A stretch of DNA of 50,655 nucleotides from UBA8752 sp036159995 (GCA_036159995.1 JAYYEI010000058.1:1-50655), one strand, 5' to 3'. Shown: positions 33,076 to 42,334, numbered from the stretch's first letter. Made by a program: numbers and translations. The notes: a model not told the origin generated them from the letters alone.

Positions 33076-35013
33076 TCAGTTGTCGGTATCGGGCGTGCGG
33101 ACGATGAGGAATTCGGTGCGTCGGTTCTCCTGATGCTTGGCTTCGGAGCAAGGGACTCCATTGCCGCATTCATTGCGGAGTTCACCTTCTCCGACCCCGA
33201 CCGGATGCACTTGGTCAGAGGGCACTCCGAGGTCCATCAGGTAACGGGCGGCCGAATTGGCACGTCGTTCACTCAATTTTTGGTTGTAGCGGTCCGAACC
33301 CCGCGCGTCACAGTGGGAACGGAGTTCGACCTCGATGCCGGGCCGGTTCTGGAGGAACTCGGCCACGAGGGCGAGGGCCGGCTTGGCCTCATCCCGCAGG
33401 ACGTAGCTGTCGTAGTCCCATCGGATCTCAGGCAGCTCGAAGCGGTCGCCTTCCCGGATGGAGCTGGCGTACTCGTCGTCCTGCAATTCGCTGGTCGGGA
33501 CGAGGGCGATTTCGAGGCGCATTTCCCGCACGAGGGGATCCGCCGGCGTGGTGATCTCGAGGTTCCGGGCGAAGTAGGTGTCCATCAGGGCTTCCGCACG
33601 GTAGGTCTTGCCGTGGGGCAGCTTGAGCTGGAACAGCCCGTTCATGTCGGAGTTGAGGGCCACGGCGCTGCCGTCCACCACATCGAGCAGGTTGATGGTC
33701 GCGTTGGGGATGGCGGCTCCGGTGATGCTGTCCACCACGATGCCCTCCACGAGGAGCGGGCGCTCGACGATGTTGAAGTTGAAGAGGCGGTCGTAGCCGA
33801 AACGGTCGGAGGAGACCAGACCGGACTTCCCGTCGGGGTTGAACGTCAGGGCGAAGTCGTCGCTCTGGCTGTTCAGCGGGTAATCCAGGTGCATCGGCGA
33901 GCCCCAGGCTCCGGTGGAGTCCCGGACGGAGAAGAGGATGTCGAGGCCGCCAAAGGTGATCTGGGCATCGGAGGCGAAGAAGAGGGTGTCGTTGCCCTTC
34001 ATGGACGGGAAGACGTCATCGCCCCGGCTGTTCACTTTCGGTCCCATATTGACGGGGGGGTATTCCCAGGTGGTGCCGTTCCGGCGGATATACCAGAGGT
34101 CCATGCCGCCTTGTCCCCCGGGCATGTCACTCGAGAAGTACAATCGGCTTCCGTCCGGGCTCCAGGCGGGGTGGGCAAACATGTTGGCGCCTTCGCTCAG
34201 GCCGATCTCAACCACGCGCTCCCATTCCTCCATGCCTTTTCGGGCATAGAACAGGGTGGTGTTGTTGACATCGGAATCGTCGGTGAGGAGCCGTCCTGCC
34301 TTGTCGGCTTCGTGGTTGCTCCGCGTGAAGATGAGGATGCTTCCGTCCGGCGACACGGCGGCCATGCCGTCGTGGTACGGACCGTTCACACCGGGGACCA
34401 GTTGTGGCGTGCCGCCGGAGGCGGACATCTGGTAGAGGTCGGTGTAGCTGAGGTCGGTGTAGGGGTCCTTGGCTCCATTGCGCTCGACGGCGCCCGTGAA
34501 GTAGAGGGTGTTGGCGAAACGGAGGGGGGCAAAGGCGGAACGGATGCCGGGGGTCTCGATCGGGTTCAGGACAAAAGCGGTGGTGTCCCGGCGGTCATCC
34601 TGGGCGAGGACGGCACTCCGGCGGAGCGCCGCGGCCACATCGTTGCCCGGGTCCCGCTGGCTCACGGCGTTGAGCAGCCGCTCGGCCTGCGCGTATTCTC
34701 CCGACTTGAACAGGACGGAGGCGTAGCCAATGCGGTCATCATCCGTGGCATCCGGAAGGGAAACGAGAACGGAATAGGCCGCCGCCGCCTCCTCGTTCTC
34801 GTTGACGAGGGCGTGGGCTTTGGCCAGCTTCCGGTAGGCCTCGGCCTCGGGGTCGCGCTGGACCGCCTTGCCGAAGTGGTGGATGGCGTCCTGGTACCGC
34901 AGTTCGTCGTAGGCGGCTTGGCCTTCTTCGAGGTGGAGGGTGGCACAGCCGGCGAAAACACCAGACAGGACCAACACCCAGGCGAAGAGAGGCAACGATT
35001 GGATTCGCAGCAT
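33076..35013 (-). CDS. PorE-like OmpA-family lipoprotein (TPR, PD40 propeller, CRD, OmpA)
   Basis: The 645-residue protein has a lipobox VFAGC (Cys23), TPR-like helices (about 30-125), a PD40/WD40-like beta-propeller (about 150-415, with blades such as AVSPDGSILIFTRS and AWSPDGSRLYFSSD), a carboxypeptidase-regulatory-like beta domain (about 420-490) and an OmpA peptidoglycan-binding domain (about 515-640, with LRSHCDARGSDRYNQKLSERRA). This is the exact domain order of Porphyromonas PorE, which ties the type IX secretion machine to peptidoglycan. Bacteroidota encode several paralogues, so it may be the core PorE or one dedicated to the cargo encoded upstream. It is the last gene of the operon, 10 bases after porP. 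Confidence 0.88.
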   Translation of the reverse strand: MLRIQSLPLFAWVLVLSGVFAGCATLHLEEGQAAYDELRYQDAIHHFGKAVQRDPEAEAYRKLAKAHALVNENEEAAAAYSVLVSLPDATDDDRIGYASVLFKSGEYAQAERLLNAVSQRDPGNDVAAALRRSAVLAQDDRRDTTAFVLNPIETPGIRSAFAPLRFANTLYFTGAVERNGAKDPYTDLSYTDLYQMSASGGTPQLVPGVNGPYHDGMAAVSPDGSILIFTRSNHEADKAGRLLTDDSDVNNTTLFYARKGMEEWERVVEIGLSEGANMFAHPAWSPDGSRLYFSSDMPGGQGGMDLWYIRRNGTTWEYPPVNMGPKVNSRGDDVFPSMKGNDTLFFASDAQITFGGLDILFSVRDSTGAWGSPMHLDYPLNSQSDDFALTFNPDGKSGLVSSDRFGYDRLFNFNIVERPLLVEGIVVDSITGAAIPNATINLLDVVDGSAVALNSDMNGLFQLKLPHGKTYRAEALMDTYFARNLEITTPADPLVREMRLEIALVPTSELQDDEYASSIREGDRFELPEIRWDYDSYVLRDEAKPALALVAEFLQNRPGIEVELRSHCDARGSDRYNQKLSERRANSAARYLMDLGVPSDQVHPVGVGEGELRNECGNGVPCSEAKHQENRRTEFLIVRTPDTDN

Positions 35014-35023
35014 GGAGTGACGC

Positions 35024-35953
35024 TTAGAAGTAACGGGGTGAACGCTTGGCCGTGATCCCCTGGCCGAAGTCGAAGCCGATCAGGAGCTCATTGGAGCCGG
35101 TGGAATAATCGCGGATCTCGCTGAGGGTAAAGTCCCGGGCGTATCCGATGCGGAGCTCGGGCGTGACCTGGATCTCCATCATGCCCACGATGCCATCGCC
35201 GGTCCGCCAGCCGGCTCCGACCCAGATCTTCTCCTGGAAGAGCGCGTGGATGTTGAGATCCAGCTGGGCGGGCGCCGCATTGACGGCCTTGACGAGGAAG
35301 CTCGGCTTGAGCATCACCCCGTCGGAGACCTTCATCACGATGCCGGCCGTGGCGAGCATGTGGGGATCCACCGTCTGGGCATTGGGGCCGAGGGTGGTCA
35401 GCGTCGGAATCGACACCCCGAGGTAGAACCGCTGGAGGTGGTAGTACATCCCGAAGCCGAATCGGCCGGATTGGGTGATCTGCTGGTTCTCGCTGTAGTT
35501 CGGATCACCGGGATCGGTCGTCTCCGCGGCGAAGAGGTCCGCCCGGGTGTTGGAGAGGCCGCCCTTCAGGCCGAAGGCGAGCCGACCCGCACCAAGCCGC
35601 ATGCGGTAGGCGAAGTTCAGCGACACGTCGGTCTGGGTAGTCAATCCAATCTGGTCGTGCAGCATCAGCACACCCACCCCCATGCTGTTGTTGCGCAGGG
35701 CGCCGTCCACGGCGACCACGCTGGTGGTCGGAGCTCCGTCGAACTGGCTCCACTGGCTCCGATGCAGGAGCGAGCTGGAAGTGTAGGGGTGCGAGCCCGC
35801 ATAGCCCGGGTTGATCAGCAGTCCATTGAACAGGTATTGGCTGATCATGACGTCCTGCTGGGCCTTGGCTTCCCCCATGCCGGCCCCGGTCAGGAGGCCG
35901 CCGAGGGCGAGCAGGGAGGCGAGGCGCCGAAGGGAATTGGAATCGATGCGCAT
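35024..35953 (-). CDS. PorP/SprF family type IX secretion membrane protein
   Basis: The 309-residue outer-membrane beta-barrel has a signal peptide (about 1-32, ending AKAQQ). The family hallmark DVMISQYLFNGLLINPGYAGS follows, and there are regular amphipathic strands to the C-terminal FDFGQGITAKRSPRYF. PorP is a core T9SS component, while SprF-type paralogues each serve one type B cargo such as SprB. The immediately upstream gene encodes such a cargo, and its stop overlaps this ATG by one base (GTGATG), so it is probably a dedicated SprF. A GTG one codon earlier is possible as the start. Confidence 0.92.
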   Translation of the reverse strand: MRIDSNSLRRLASLLALGGLLTGAGMGEAKAQQDVMISQYLFNGLLINPGYAGSHPYTSSSLLHRSQWSQFDGAPTTSVVAVDGALRNNSMGVGVLMLHDQIGLTTQTDVSLNFAYRMRLGAGRLAFGLKGGLSNTRADLFAAETTDPGDPNYSENQQITQSGRFGFGMYYHLQRFYLGVSIPTLTTLGPNAQTVDPHMLATAGIVMKVSDGVMLKPSFLVKAVNAAPAQLDLNIHALFQEKIWVGAGWRTGDGIVGMMEIQVTPELRIGYARDFTLSEIRDYSTGSNELLIGFDFGQGITAKRSPRYF

Positions 35954-38900
35954 CACTTGTCGTTTCTCAGGTCGACGTAGGAGCCGAGTTTGCGTTCTCC
36001 CAGACGAAGCAACACGAAGTAGGTGCCGTCCACGAGGGTTTCACCGGAGTTGCTCTGGCCGTTCCAATCATTGCGATAGGGTTCGCCGGCGGGCAAGGAG
36101 AAGACCTCATTGCCCCAGCGATTGAACACCATGAAGTGCTGCTGGTCCGAGGGCCCCCAATCGCAAGGCGGGTAGGGTGTATCTCCATCATCGATGACGG
36201 ACAGATTCTCGATGACGAAGGTGTCGTTGTATCCGTTCGTGCCCGGGCTGAAGGCATTGGGCAGGATGAGCTCGGGCTCTTCCACAATGATCACCTGCAC
36301 CACCTCCGTCTTGTTGTCGCAGTGGTCGGTGAGGCTCCAGGTCCGCTGGACCGTGTAGTTGTTCTCTCCGTTCTGGGTGAGGATGGAGTCACTGTAGGTG
36401 ATGATGATCTCGTCTTCTGCGGCACAGTTGTCGTCCACCTGATCGAAGGGGAATTCGTCGGTCACCATGGACGCGGTGATCGGCATCTCGTATTCGGGAA
36501 CCTCGAAGGCGCAGAAGTAAGGCCCCTGTGAATCGAACGCGGTCGACATGGAGGGGCCTTCGGTGTCAATCACCGTCAGGATGTGGACGAAGACCGTTTC
36601 GTTGCCGTCGCAGTCGGTGAAGGTGTACGTGTCCGTATGGAAGTAATTGCACGGGTTTTCATCTTCTCCCGTGGTCTCGCGGATGGCGCTGAACGTCCAC
36701 TCGCTGCAGTCATCCTCCACCGAGAAGTCCGTGCTTTCGAGCAAGTCCGGATCCATGCCGCACTGGATGGTGTCGTTGGCCGGAACCAGCTCCAGGTCGA
36801 GAACGGGGGCCGTGGTGTCGGCCACGTCGAAGTAGACCGTCACCAAGGTGTCATTGGCGCACTCGTCCGTGGCCGTGAAGGTCATCGCGAGCGTGAAGGT
36901 GGCCGGGCAAGCGGTCGGGATCGTGTCCACCGCGCAATCCACCGCCGTCTCCCCACAGTTGTCGAAGGCGAGCACGTCGAAGTCGGCGCACGTCGGGTGC
37001 TCAACGGAGCAGGAGAAGAAGGCGTCCTCCGGAACGGTGGAGGCGTCGATCTCCGGTGCGGTCGTATCCTCAATGGTCACCAGCTGGGTGGCCTGTTGCT
37101 CGTTGCCGCAGGCATCGGTGGCGAGGAACGTGCGGGTCACCTCCCATGCTTGCGGGCAGGCTCCCTGAACACTGTCCACGGAAAAGAGCACGATGGAGAC
37201 CGGTCCGCTGCAATCGTCGAGGGCCGTCGGCAGATCCGTGGGCAGGGACGCATCACACTGGATGGTCACCGGTCCTGGAACGAAATCGAATTCCGGTGCG
37301 CCGGTGTCGATGAAGGTCACCGTCTGGCTCGTATTGCTGACATTGCCACAGGCGTCCGTCGCTTCGAAGTGACGGGTGACGGTGTACTCACCGGGACAGG
37401 CACCGGGCAGGGTGTCCGGATCCAGCTCGATGACATTGGATGTCGGGTCGCAGGCATCGGCATAGGTCGGCAGATTGACCGGGAGGGGTGCACCGCATTC
37501 CAGGGTCGCCGAATCGAGTCCAAGCACGAGGACCGGAGCCACGGTGTCCACCACATGGACCAATTGGCTCGATTGGGCTGTGTTGCCACAGGCGTCCGTC
37601 GCGAGGAAGGTCAGGGTGACTTCCCAGGCTTGGGGGCAATCGCCCTGGACGCTGTCCACGGAAAAGAGCTCGACCATCACGGGGCTGCTGCAGGCGTCCT
37701 CAGACGTCGGAAGGTCCGTTGGAAGGTCTTCGTCGCAGAGGATGGTCGCCTCGGGCAGCACGTCCACCACAGGGGGGATGGTGTCGATGACTTGAATGTT
37801 CTGCTGGGCCTCAGTCGAATTGCCGCAATCATCGGTCGCCGTGAACGTCCGGATGAGGGTGAACGAACCCGGACAATCGATGAGCAGCGTGTCCACTGCC
37901 TCCGTCAGGGTCACCTGGCCACACGCGTCGAAGGCGGTGACCGCATGGTCGGGCAGATCCTCACCGCAGGCCAGGACGATGTCAGCCGGGAGATTGTCCA
38001 TCGTGGGGGCTTGCGTGTCTGAAATGGTCACGGTCTGTTGGGCCGTGGCCTCATTGCCACACGCGTCTGAAGCCGCAAACGTGCGGATCACCGTCCAATC
38101 CTGCGGGCACTCGCCCGGAAGGCTGTCCACCGACACCAAAGTCACGAGAACGGGGTCGCTGCAGTTGTCTTCGGCGAGGGGGAGGTCCTGGGGGAGAGGA
38201 GATCCACACTCGATGGACACATTCCCGGGAATCTCCGTGAATTGCGGAGCGAGATTGTCTTCTACTTGAATGGTCTGGCTCGTTGACGTGGCATTGCCTG
38301 CGGCATCCGTTACGGTGAAGGTCAAGACCGCGGTGAACGAGCCCGGGCAGGCCCCTTCCACAATGGTGGTGTCCACCACTGCGGGAGCGAGATTCACGTC
38401 GCAGTTGTCTGTGGCATCGGGAATGATGACGGTATAGCCCTCCCAGGCATCGCAGGAGAGCACCACATCTTCGGGGGTTCCGGAAAACTCAGGGGCCACC
38501 GAATCCGTCACGGTGACCAGCGCAACCTGAACGGTGCTGTTCCCGCACAGGTCCGTGGCCGTGTAGGTGAGGGGGAGGGTGAAGTCCGAGGGGAAGTTCC
38601 CGGAAGGAGCCCCCTCCTCGACGGTCCAGGAGATGGACTCTGCGGGGGAGCAATTGTCTTCGAAGGTGGGCGTCTCGGGGGTAAAGTCGTCCCAGTCCTC
38701 GCAGGTCAGGTCGATGTCCGCGAGGATGAAGGAAGGCCCGGTGGTGTCCACCAGGGTGACGACCTGGAACGTATCGGCACTGTTGCCGCACGCATCGGTC
38801 AGACGCCACGTCCGGGTGAGCACCTGGTTGCAAGGCTCTCCCTCCACGACATCGGACAGCACCTCGAGGGTCACGTCGCTGCCGCACGCGTCATCGACCA

Positions 38901-39876
38901 CGAAGTCGGCCAGCTCGGCCGTGTCCGGAAGGGAAGTGCAGTCGGATGCGGTCAAGGGAGGCAGCTCCACGAAGACGGGGGGCTCTACATCGAGGCGCTC
39001 GACCGTGTAGGAAACGAGGTGATGACCACAGGAAGACCAGGCCAAGGCATGACGTTCCACGGAGGCCATCACGGGGCAAGCCAGCTCCAGGGTGGTCTCA
39101 TCGGTCAGGTCGGCATTGACATCGCCCGTTCCGGTGACGGGATTTCCGCCCATCATTCCGCGATACCAGAACCATCCGCTGATGCCGAAATTGGTGTTGC
39201 GGTTGTTGGCGCCATCGGCACCGAGCTGGAAGCCGAACAGACGGGAGACCGGCATGTGATCGAGATACAGGACATCACCATCGAAGGCACCGGCTCCCTC
39301 CAGCCGACTGAGAGTGTCGACGACTTCGAAGAAGGTCCAATCCGCGTAAGCCATGAGGCCGAGGTCGTCTTTGGGGAAGCGACCTTGGGCCGTCCAGCTG
39401 TCGTAATCCTGGCCATACTGCAGGAACAGGTCCACGTCGAACTGTTGGTCGGGATCCGTGTCGTTCACCACACGGCCCGTGATCCGGCCCATTCCGTTGG
39501 CATACAGGTTGAATTCGACACCGTCTGCACCGGGAATGAAGTGGTCACTTGCGCCCAGGCCCATCGCTTCGAAGTTGCCGAGCCAAAGGGCCCAGTCGTC
39601 TCCAGGACCGTATGCGGTGCCAAGCGAGTAACTCACCACGACTTGCTCGTCGAGCTCCACATGGGGTGTATTGTCGATGGGGGCATCGTCACACTCCGTG
39701 GCCACTGGCAAGTCGAAGGCGGGGAATTCCGAGGTGCAGTCAATCGACAGGTCCGAGGGGACCGGGTTGAATGCGGGAAGGCAGGCGCTGTCGCAGCCAT
39801 CCACCAGAAACTGCTGGGACAGGGCGAGGCCACTCCACACGAGGAGCGCGCCGGTCATGAGAAGTCGTGCAGGCAT
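35953..39876 (-). CDS. Giant HYR-like repeat surface protein with T9SS type B sorting domain
   Basis: The 1307-residue protein has a signal peptide (1-20, LVWSGLALSQQ), an unrecognised beta-rich N-terminal domain (about 75-295) and about eleven tandem HYR-like Ig-fold units of 78-92 residues (300-1200). Each unit runs from an x-A-P motif through ...C...DNC/DAC...CP...TFxATDACGN. Most have four regularly spaced cysteines, suggesting two disulfides per unit. The last 100 residues are a gliding-associated type B CTD (ILPNAFSPGTNGYNDTF, FNRWGNEVFS, NDWNG, LVDGTYFVLLRLG). The layout resembles SprB-type adhesins, though smaller. The ligand is unknown. I chose the ATG at 39876 for its signal peptide; 39858 is possible. 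Confidence 0.9.
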   Translation of the reverse strand: MPARLLMTGALLVWSGLALSQQFLVDGCDSACLPAFNPVPSDLSIDCTSEFPAFDLPVATECDDAPIDNTPHVELDEQVVVSYSLGTAYGPGDDWALWLGNFEAMGLGASDHFIPGADGVEFNLYANGMGRITGRVVNDTDPDQQFDVDLFLQYGQDYDSWTAQGRFPKDDLGLMAYADWTFFEVVDTLSRLEGAGAFDGDVLYLDHMPVSRLFGFQLGADGANNRNTNFGISGWFWYRGMMGGNPVTGTGDVNADLTDETTLELACPVMASVERHALAWSSCGHHLVSYTVERLDVEPPVFVELPPLTASDCTSLPDTAELADFVVDDACGSDVTLEVLSDVVEGEPCNQVLTRTWRLTDACGNSADTFQVVTLVDTTGPSFILADIDLTCEDWDDFTPETPTFEDNCSPAESISWTVEEGAPSGNFPSDFTLPLTYTATDLCGNSTVQVALVTVTDSVAPEFSGTPEDVVLSCDAWEGYTVIIPDATDNCDVNLAPAVVDTTIVEGACPGSFTAVLTFTVTDAAGNATSTSQTIQVEDNLAPQFTEIPGNVSIECGSPLPQDLPLAEDNCSDPVLVTLVSVDSLPGECPQDWTVIRTFAASDACGNEATAQQTVTISDTQAPTMDNLPADIVLACGEDLPDHAVTAFDACGQVTLTEAVDTLLIDCPGSFTLIRTFTATDDCGNSTEAQQNIQVIDTIPPVVDVLPEATILCDEDLPTDLPTSEDACSSPVMVELFSVDSVQGDCPQAWEVTLTFLATDACGNTAQSSQLVHVVDTVAPVLVLGLDSATLECGAPLPVNLPTYADACDPTSNVIELDPDTLPGACPGEYTVTRHFEATDACGNVSNTSQTVTFIDTGAPEFDFVPGPVTIQCDASLPTDLPTALDDCSGPVSIVLFSVDSVQGACPQAWEVTRTFLATDACGNEQQATQLVTIEDTTAPEIDASTVPEDAFFSCSVEHPTCADFDVLAFDNCGETAVDCAVDTIPTACPATFTLAMTFTATDECANDTLVTVYFDVADTTAPVLDLELVPANDTIQCGMDPDLLESTDFSVEDDCSEWTFSAIRETTGEDENPCNYFHTDTYTFTDCDGNETVFVHILTVIDTEGPSMSTAFDSQGPYFCAFEVPEYEMPITASMVTDEFPFDQVDDNCAAEDEIIITYSDSILTQNGENNYTVQRTWSLTDHCDNKTEVVQVIIVEEPELILPNAFSPGTNGYNDTFVIENLSVIDDGDTPYPPCDWGPSDQQHFMVFNRWGNEVFSLPAGEPYRNDWNGQSNSGETLVDGTYFVLLRLGERKLGSYVDLRNDK
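36330..38980 (-). repeat. Eleven HYR-like coding repeats
   Basis: The repeats have a period of about 240 bases and encode residues 300-1200 of the surface protein. Units covering residues 702-780 and 861-940 are nearly identical over FSVDSVQG-CPQAWEVT-TFLATDACGN, suggesting recent duplication or gene conversion. The others are diverged. This is not a CRISPR array. Confidence 0.8.
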
Positions 39877-40016
39877 GACACGTGACTTTAAGGTGCGGAC
39901 AATGAGCGCCTGAGGGAGGCGACCGACCGAAACGCGAACGTAGCGAATGTGAGTCATATAACGTTTTCAGCTTGATTTCGGTTCAAACACTGAAAACAGA
40001 CGACTGGTAGGCTCAG

Positions 40017-40050
40017 CGAATATACGAAAAAAAGAAATAATTCGACAAAT
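40017..40050 (-). promoter_or_regulatory. Candidate promoter of the T9SS cargo operon
   Basis: On the minus strand, ATTTG (40050-40046) is followed after 21 bases by TATATTCG (40024-40017), resembling the -33/-7 consensus. It lies in an AT-rich island very unlike its surroundings and would give a leader of about 135 bases. An inverted repeat TTCGAC (40041-40046) / GTCGAA (40064-40069) overlaps the -33 region and could be an operator. Confidence 0.5.
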
Positions 40051-40068
40051 GTTTTTTCAATTCGTCGA

Positions 40069-40123
40069 AGAAACCCTCGGTTCAGCCGGACAATACCTGC
40101 TGTTCGTCTCCTTAGGCCGAGGG
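40069..40123 (-). terminator. Possible terminator of the rlmB operon
   Basis: On the minus strand, CCCTCGG (40123-40117, in the last rlmB codons) can pair with CCGAGGG (40080-40074), which is followed by TTTCTT. A small inner CAGC/GCTG stem lies in the loop. The loop is long and the T tract is imperfect. Confidence 0.4.
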
Positions 40124-40864
40124 TGAAGTCATCAGGTGATGGAGGGCGATGCCGCCGGCCACGCTCACGTTGAGGGATCCGGTGCGCCCCTGCATTTCGA
40201 TGCGGGCGTGCAGGTCACATTGGGCCCAGCTTTCTGTGGAGATTCCACGTTCCTCATCGCCCAGCACAAGGCAGGCCGCGTCCGGCGCCGAGCAATCTCG
40301 CAGGTTCCGCTCTGCCTTTTCGCTCAGTCCGATGCGTTCCAGGCCGCACTGTCCCAAGTACCGCAGGGCTTTGGCGGTGTCCGGAACCCGGGCAACGGGC
40401 AGCCGGAGCAGGGCGCCGGAGCTGGTTTTGACCGCGTCCTCGTTGACCGGAGCGGCATGGTGGTCCTGCAACACCAGGCCGGTGGCGCCAAAGCATTCGG
40501 CTGAGCGGGCGATCGCTCCGAGGTTCCCCACATCCGTTACCCCGTCGAGGACCACGAGAAAGACCCGCTGCCCCGATTCGAAGCCCTGCTGGACCAATTC
40601 CTCGATCGGCGTGAACGCGATGGGCGAGGAGAAGGCGATGATGCCCTGGTGGTTCTTCTTGGTGATGCGGTCAAGCCGCTCGCGGGGCACGCGTTGCACG
40701 GGGATCCGACGCGCCCGGAGCATGGACAGGAGTTGTCGGGTCCGGTCGTCCCGATTGTCCCGCTGGATGAGCACGCGGGCGAGCTCCAATCCCTCCTCGA
40801 GGGCCTCGAGCACGGGGTGCCACCCGATGATCCGGTCGTCTTGTTTTTTCGGTCTGGGCCTCAT
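40112..40864 (-). CDS. rlmB: 23S rRNA 2'-O-methyltransferase, TrmH/RlmB family
   Basis: This 250-residue SPOUT-fold SAM-dependent methyltransferase has an N-terminal L30e-like substrate-binding domain (about 10-85) and the SpoU domain (about 97-245). The knot motifs are clear: GVTDVGNLGAIARSAECFGA, KTSSGALLRLPVARV, LVLGDEERGIS, and GSLNVSVAGGIALH. RlmB methylates G2251 in the 23S P loop; other TrmH-family members methylate tRNA or other rRNA sites, so target choice is inferred from length and domain order. The ATG at 40864 overlaps the stop of the GWxTD gene by four bases (ATGA). Confidence 0.88.
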   Translation of the reverse strand: MRPRPKKQDDRIIGWHPVLEALEEGLELARVLIQRDNRDDRTRQLLSMLRARRIPVQRVPRERLDRITKKNHQGIIAFSSPIAFTPIEELVQQGFESGQRVFLVVLDGVTDVGNLGAIARSAECFGATGLVLQDHHAAPVNEDAVKTSSGALLRLPVARVPDTAKALRYLGQCGLERIGLSEKAERNLRDCSAPDAACLVLGDEERGISTESWAQCDLHARIEMQGRTGSLNVSVAGGIALHHLMTSPSA

Positions 40865-42243
40865 CGTTTCCTCACTTTTCCCCGGCGCCAACTGCCGACC
40901 ATGGCTTCCCATGGGCTGCGGAATCCGGGATACCGTTCCAATTCGAATGCGTTGAAGTCGTCCCCGCGTTCCCGCCGGGAAAACCGGAAAACGAGGGCGT
41001 TGACGTCCCCCTCGTCTCCATAGATCCACGTCTCGCCGATCCGGTCCCGGCGGACGCGGTCCGCATGGCCGAAGATGATGTGGACCATCCCGCGGTCGGT
41101 GCACCACCCTTCCTTGAGTCCGCTGAAATGGACGTTGGCTTCCCGGACCCGGCCGTAATAGGCGGCGATCAGCTGGCGGGCCTCTTCGGGATCTTCTCCG
41201 AACTGGAGCCAGAATTCGTCCAGGGCACGCTTCGGGTCCCGCGCCTTCCGCATCGTCTGGTATTCGTCGCGCTTGGCGATATAGCGCGTGGCGCGGATCA
41301 TCTCGTCGAGGTCGCGCATGACCGGAAAATGCGGGCGCCTTCCGGACACCAGAACAGGTCGGGGGCCTCCGGAGGGAGCCCACCGGTGGATGCCCGGTTC
41401 ACCAGACCAGGTCAGGACCTTCCAGTCCTCCCAGCTTCCTTCCGGCATCCGGAGGTTGTCTGCGTCGGTGGGGGTCAGGGGGAGGTGCCGGTCCGTCTCC
41501 TCCGGAAACAGCAGCTCGGCGACACTGCGGTCCAGGAAGGGAGCCGACGGAAAGGAGTCCACCGGAGCCAGGTGCCCGTGTTCCCAGAACCCCGCGGCGA
41601 GATCGGCGGGAACGAGCAGCCCCATCCGGCGGCCCGCGGGGAGCACATGGTTCCAGGCTGGCGCCCCCGTGGTGGGGTCGAAGGCCAAAATGCGGGCCGG
41701 GGCATCGGGAGACCAGCCGTCCATCAGGGTGGAACCGGTCACGTCTGCTCCCCGGTGAAGGTCCCGCACGGTGTGCACGATGCGGTACCGGCCCGTGGCG
41801 AGGGGAAAGCTGAACCGGGCGATGAGGTCATCGGCCCCGGGGTCGGGCATGCCCTCCCACCGGAAGCGGTGCAACAGCGTGGGGGGTGCCTCCCCGGTTC
41901 CGGTCTCCGGCCATTCGAGGGGGTCGACCATGAGTTCGACTTCGATGGAATACCGGAAGGGCGCATCGAGCCCCTCGCGGAGATGGAGCAACTCGTGTGC
42001 GGGGAGCCGGACAAAGAGGGTGGCCGAATCGGCCCGGTGCCGGTGCCAGGCCAGTTGAGGATGGTGCGACAGCGATTCCCATTGGTAGGGCTTCTGCGCA
42101 TTGGAGCCAAGCCGTTCCGGTGTCGAGCATCCGATGAGGCCGCCGAGGCCGAGCAGGACCAGCATCCACGCACCCGAGGCCAAGCGCGGCCTGCGCCGCG
42201 CAGACCGTCTGTTGCAATCGGAATCGGAAGGAGCGGACATCAT
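40861..42243 (-). CDS. GWxTD domain lipoprotein
   Basis: The 460-residue protein has a basic N-region, a hydrophobic stretch LVLLGLGGLIGC with lipobox (Cys39), a beta-rich middle and a C-terminal GWxTD domain with the motif EGWCTDRGMVHIIFG near residue 388. GWxTD proteins are widespread in Bacteroidota and a few other phyla. Their function is not known to me, beyond being exported lipoproteins. It is coupled by ATGA to rlmB, a pairing I recall from other Bacteroidota. Start choice is uncertain: ATGs at 42243 and 42240, or 42288 further up, are all in frame. Confidence 0.85.
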   Translation of the reverse strand: MMSAPSDSDCNRRSARRRPRLASGAWMLVLLGLGGLIGCSTPERLGSNAQKPYQWESLSHHPQLAWHRHRADSATLFVRLPAHELLHLREGLDAPFRYSIEVELMVDPLEWPETGTGEAPPTLLHRFRWEGMPDPGADDLIARFSFPLATGRYRIVHTVRDLHRGADVTGSTLMDGWSPDAPARILAFDPTTGAPAWNHVLPAGRRMGLLVPADLAAGFWEHGHLAPVDSFPSAPFLDRSVAELLFPEETDRHLPLTPTDADNLRMPEGSWEDWKVLTWSGEPGIHRWAPSGGPRPVLVSGRRPHFPVMRDLDEMIRATRYIAKRDEYQTMRKARDPKRALDEFWLQFGEDPEEARQLIAAYYGRVREANVHFSGLKEGWCTDRGMVHIIFGHADRVRRDRIGETWIYGDEGDVNALVFRFSRRERGDDFNAFELERYPGFRSPWEAMVGSWRRGKVRKR

Positions 42244-42334
42244 CGGGGTGCAATTTGGAGAGGAAGCGTGTAACCTTTCTGGATTCATGCCCGTAAGGCA
42301 ACGTGTGTTCTGCACGAATCCACATCCTACCGTC

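Noticed and set aside
36583..38022. 479-codon plus-strand open frame opposite the HYR repeats, with its own internal repeats
   Set aside because: The repeats simply mirror the real repeats on the minus strand; the sense product has a signal peptide, conserved cysteines and a sorting domain.
36330..38980. Regularly spaced repeats considered as a CRISPR array
   Set aside because: Period is about 240 bases, repeats are diverged and all in frame within a coding sequence.
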